From Chitinophagaceae bacterium (GTDB lineage Bacteria > Bacteroidota > Bacteroidia > Chitinophagales > Chitinophagaceae): a stretch of 64,000 bases of DNA. The first letter of the stretch is position 1, and every line of letters begins with the position of its first letter. Positions 63,459 through 64,000 of the stretch are shown piece after piece. Under the pieces are notes generated by a model. The model had not been told where the DNA came from. It was given only the letters and a program-made list of their open reading frames with translations, and searched no databases. The stretch spans positions 248,001 to 312,000 of the forward strand of contig JAIEMP010000003.1 of NCBI GenBank assembly GCA_019752045.1. Direction: 5' to 3'. The translations under genes and the position numbers were made by a program.

Positions 63459-63938
63459 ATGACTATTTCGTTTACATACGATCGTAAAAAAGTAATACAG
63501 GCTCTACGGTATCATTTCATTTCTAAAAAAGAAATCAGGATTTTAATTATTCTGGTAAACGTATTTGCCTTGTTTGCGGCTGCCATGTACTTTGGTAATT
63601 TTATTAAACCAATTGCATTAATTCTGAGCTCCTTCTTATGGTTTAGCCTGATGACAGCTTTCTGGTTTATTCTTCCATTTACGGTATACAGCCGTGCACA
63701 TACGTTTAAAGATTCGTTCATTCTCACCTTTCTGGATAGTTATATGCATATCGAAAATCCAAAGGGGAGTAAAGACTGGAACTACAGTGCATTTAAATAC
63801 TTCATTGAAACGCCTCATTTCTTTCATTTATATATTGATGAGCGTTCCTTCTTCCTGATCCCAAAAGAAGCATTTATTGGTACCAATGACTCTCATATTG
63901 CCCGCTTATTTCTTAGGGAAAAATTAGCCCAAAAATAA
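63459..63938 (+). CDS. YcxB-like membrane protein
   Basis: 159 residues. Opening TISFTYDRKKVIQALRYH and two adjacent membrane helices (about 27-75, ILIILVNVFALFAAAMYFG and ILSSFLWFSLMTAFWFILPF) precede a soluble C-terminal domain (HIENPKGSKDWNYSAFKYFIETPHFFHLYIDERSFFLIPKEAF), which is the YcxB pattern. Function unknown. It starts 1 nt after the phosphatase stop, so it is co-transcribed with it. The remaining 62 bases of the window hold no gene. Confidence 0.82.
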   Translation: MTISFTYDRKKVIQALRYHFISKKEIRILIILVNVFALFAAAMYFGNFIKPIALILSSFLWFSLMTAFWFILPFTVYSRAHTFKDSFILTFLDSYMHIENPKGSKDWNYSAFKYFIETPHFFHLYIDERSFFLIPKEAFIGTNDSHIARLFLREKLAQK

Positions 63939-64000
63939 ATTGATTCTTTTTGAAGTTTCTCACTACATAAATGAGTTATAAAAATTAACATTGGTAAATT

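Overview
The window looks like chromosomal DNA of a member of the Bacteroidota, most likely family Chitinophagaceae (the family-level call is inference from gene content). Supporting signs are a type IX secretion C-terminal domain on a giant protease, Bacteroidota-type -7 promoter elements (TAnnTTTG) close to many start codons, almost no Shine-Dalgarno sequences, DUF3078 and SusC-like N-terminal domains, a bacterial class II GGGP synthase, and an AdoCbl-dependent ribonucleotide reductase. There is no tRNA, rRNA or CRISPR array.

Layout: 1-0.7 kb, end of glycyl-tRNA synthetase and a small membrane protein. 0.7-6.0 kb, a 1764-residue secreted subtilase. 6.2-13.4 kb, mfd, small envelope proteins and gyrB. 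13.7-20.7 kb, an iron-uptake locus: an AraC-type regulator, a siderophore-type TonB receptor, a PepSY membrane protein and a FecA-like receptor. Both receptor genes carry the same tandem direct-repeat operator at the same distance from the -7 element. 20.7-32.9 kb, a complete heme pathway from glutamyl-tRNA to protoheme: hemA-C-D-E-F-B-L on the minus strand and hemH, hemJ on the plus strand, with hemN converging. 33.0-37.6 kb, ileS with a foreign-looking nuclease-like domain inside its editing region, then a DksA/TraR-like protein with a histone H1-like tail. 37.8-40.9 kb, two barrel-type envelope proteins, a DNA-binding regulator and an RRM protein. 41-57.8 kb, housekeeping and envelope genes: MsbA-like ABC exporter, rbfA, LolC-like permease, half a transketolase, WecA-like transferase, frr, EamA exporter, PPK2, mscL, DUF3078, scpA, dxs, LytS/LytR two-component pair, M28 peptidase, GGGP synthase. 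58-64 kb, nrdJ, a 42-residue lipoprotein, a PhoD-like phosphatase and a YcxB-like protein.

The most striking feature is a set of mobile-looking repeats concentrated in the heme cluster. Arrays of 7-bp units (GATGAGT-like, family A; GATGTCT/GATGTAG-like, family B) form the inverted ends of short elements that fill intergenic gaps almost exactly. They supply or abut the stop codons of hemF, hemE, hemH, hemJ, hemN and rbfA, and end 2-3 nt before the starts of hemF, hemJ and the LolC-like gene. One element of each family carries a four-helix-bundle (23S rRNA intervening-sequence type) gene; one of these two genes is broken by an in-frame TGA. Related or other repeats lie in frame inside hemC, hemF and ileS. 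Together with the PD-(D/E)XK-like domain in IleRS, these are the best candidates for undescribed biology.

Everything here comes from reading the sequence; no database search was made.
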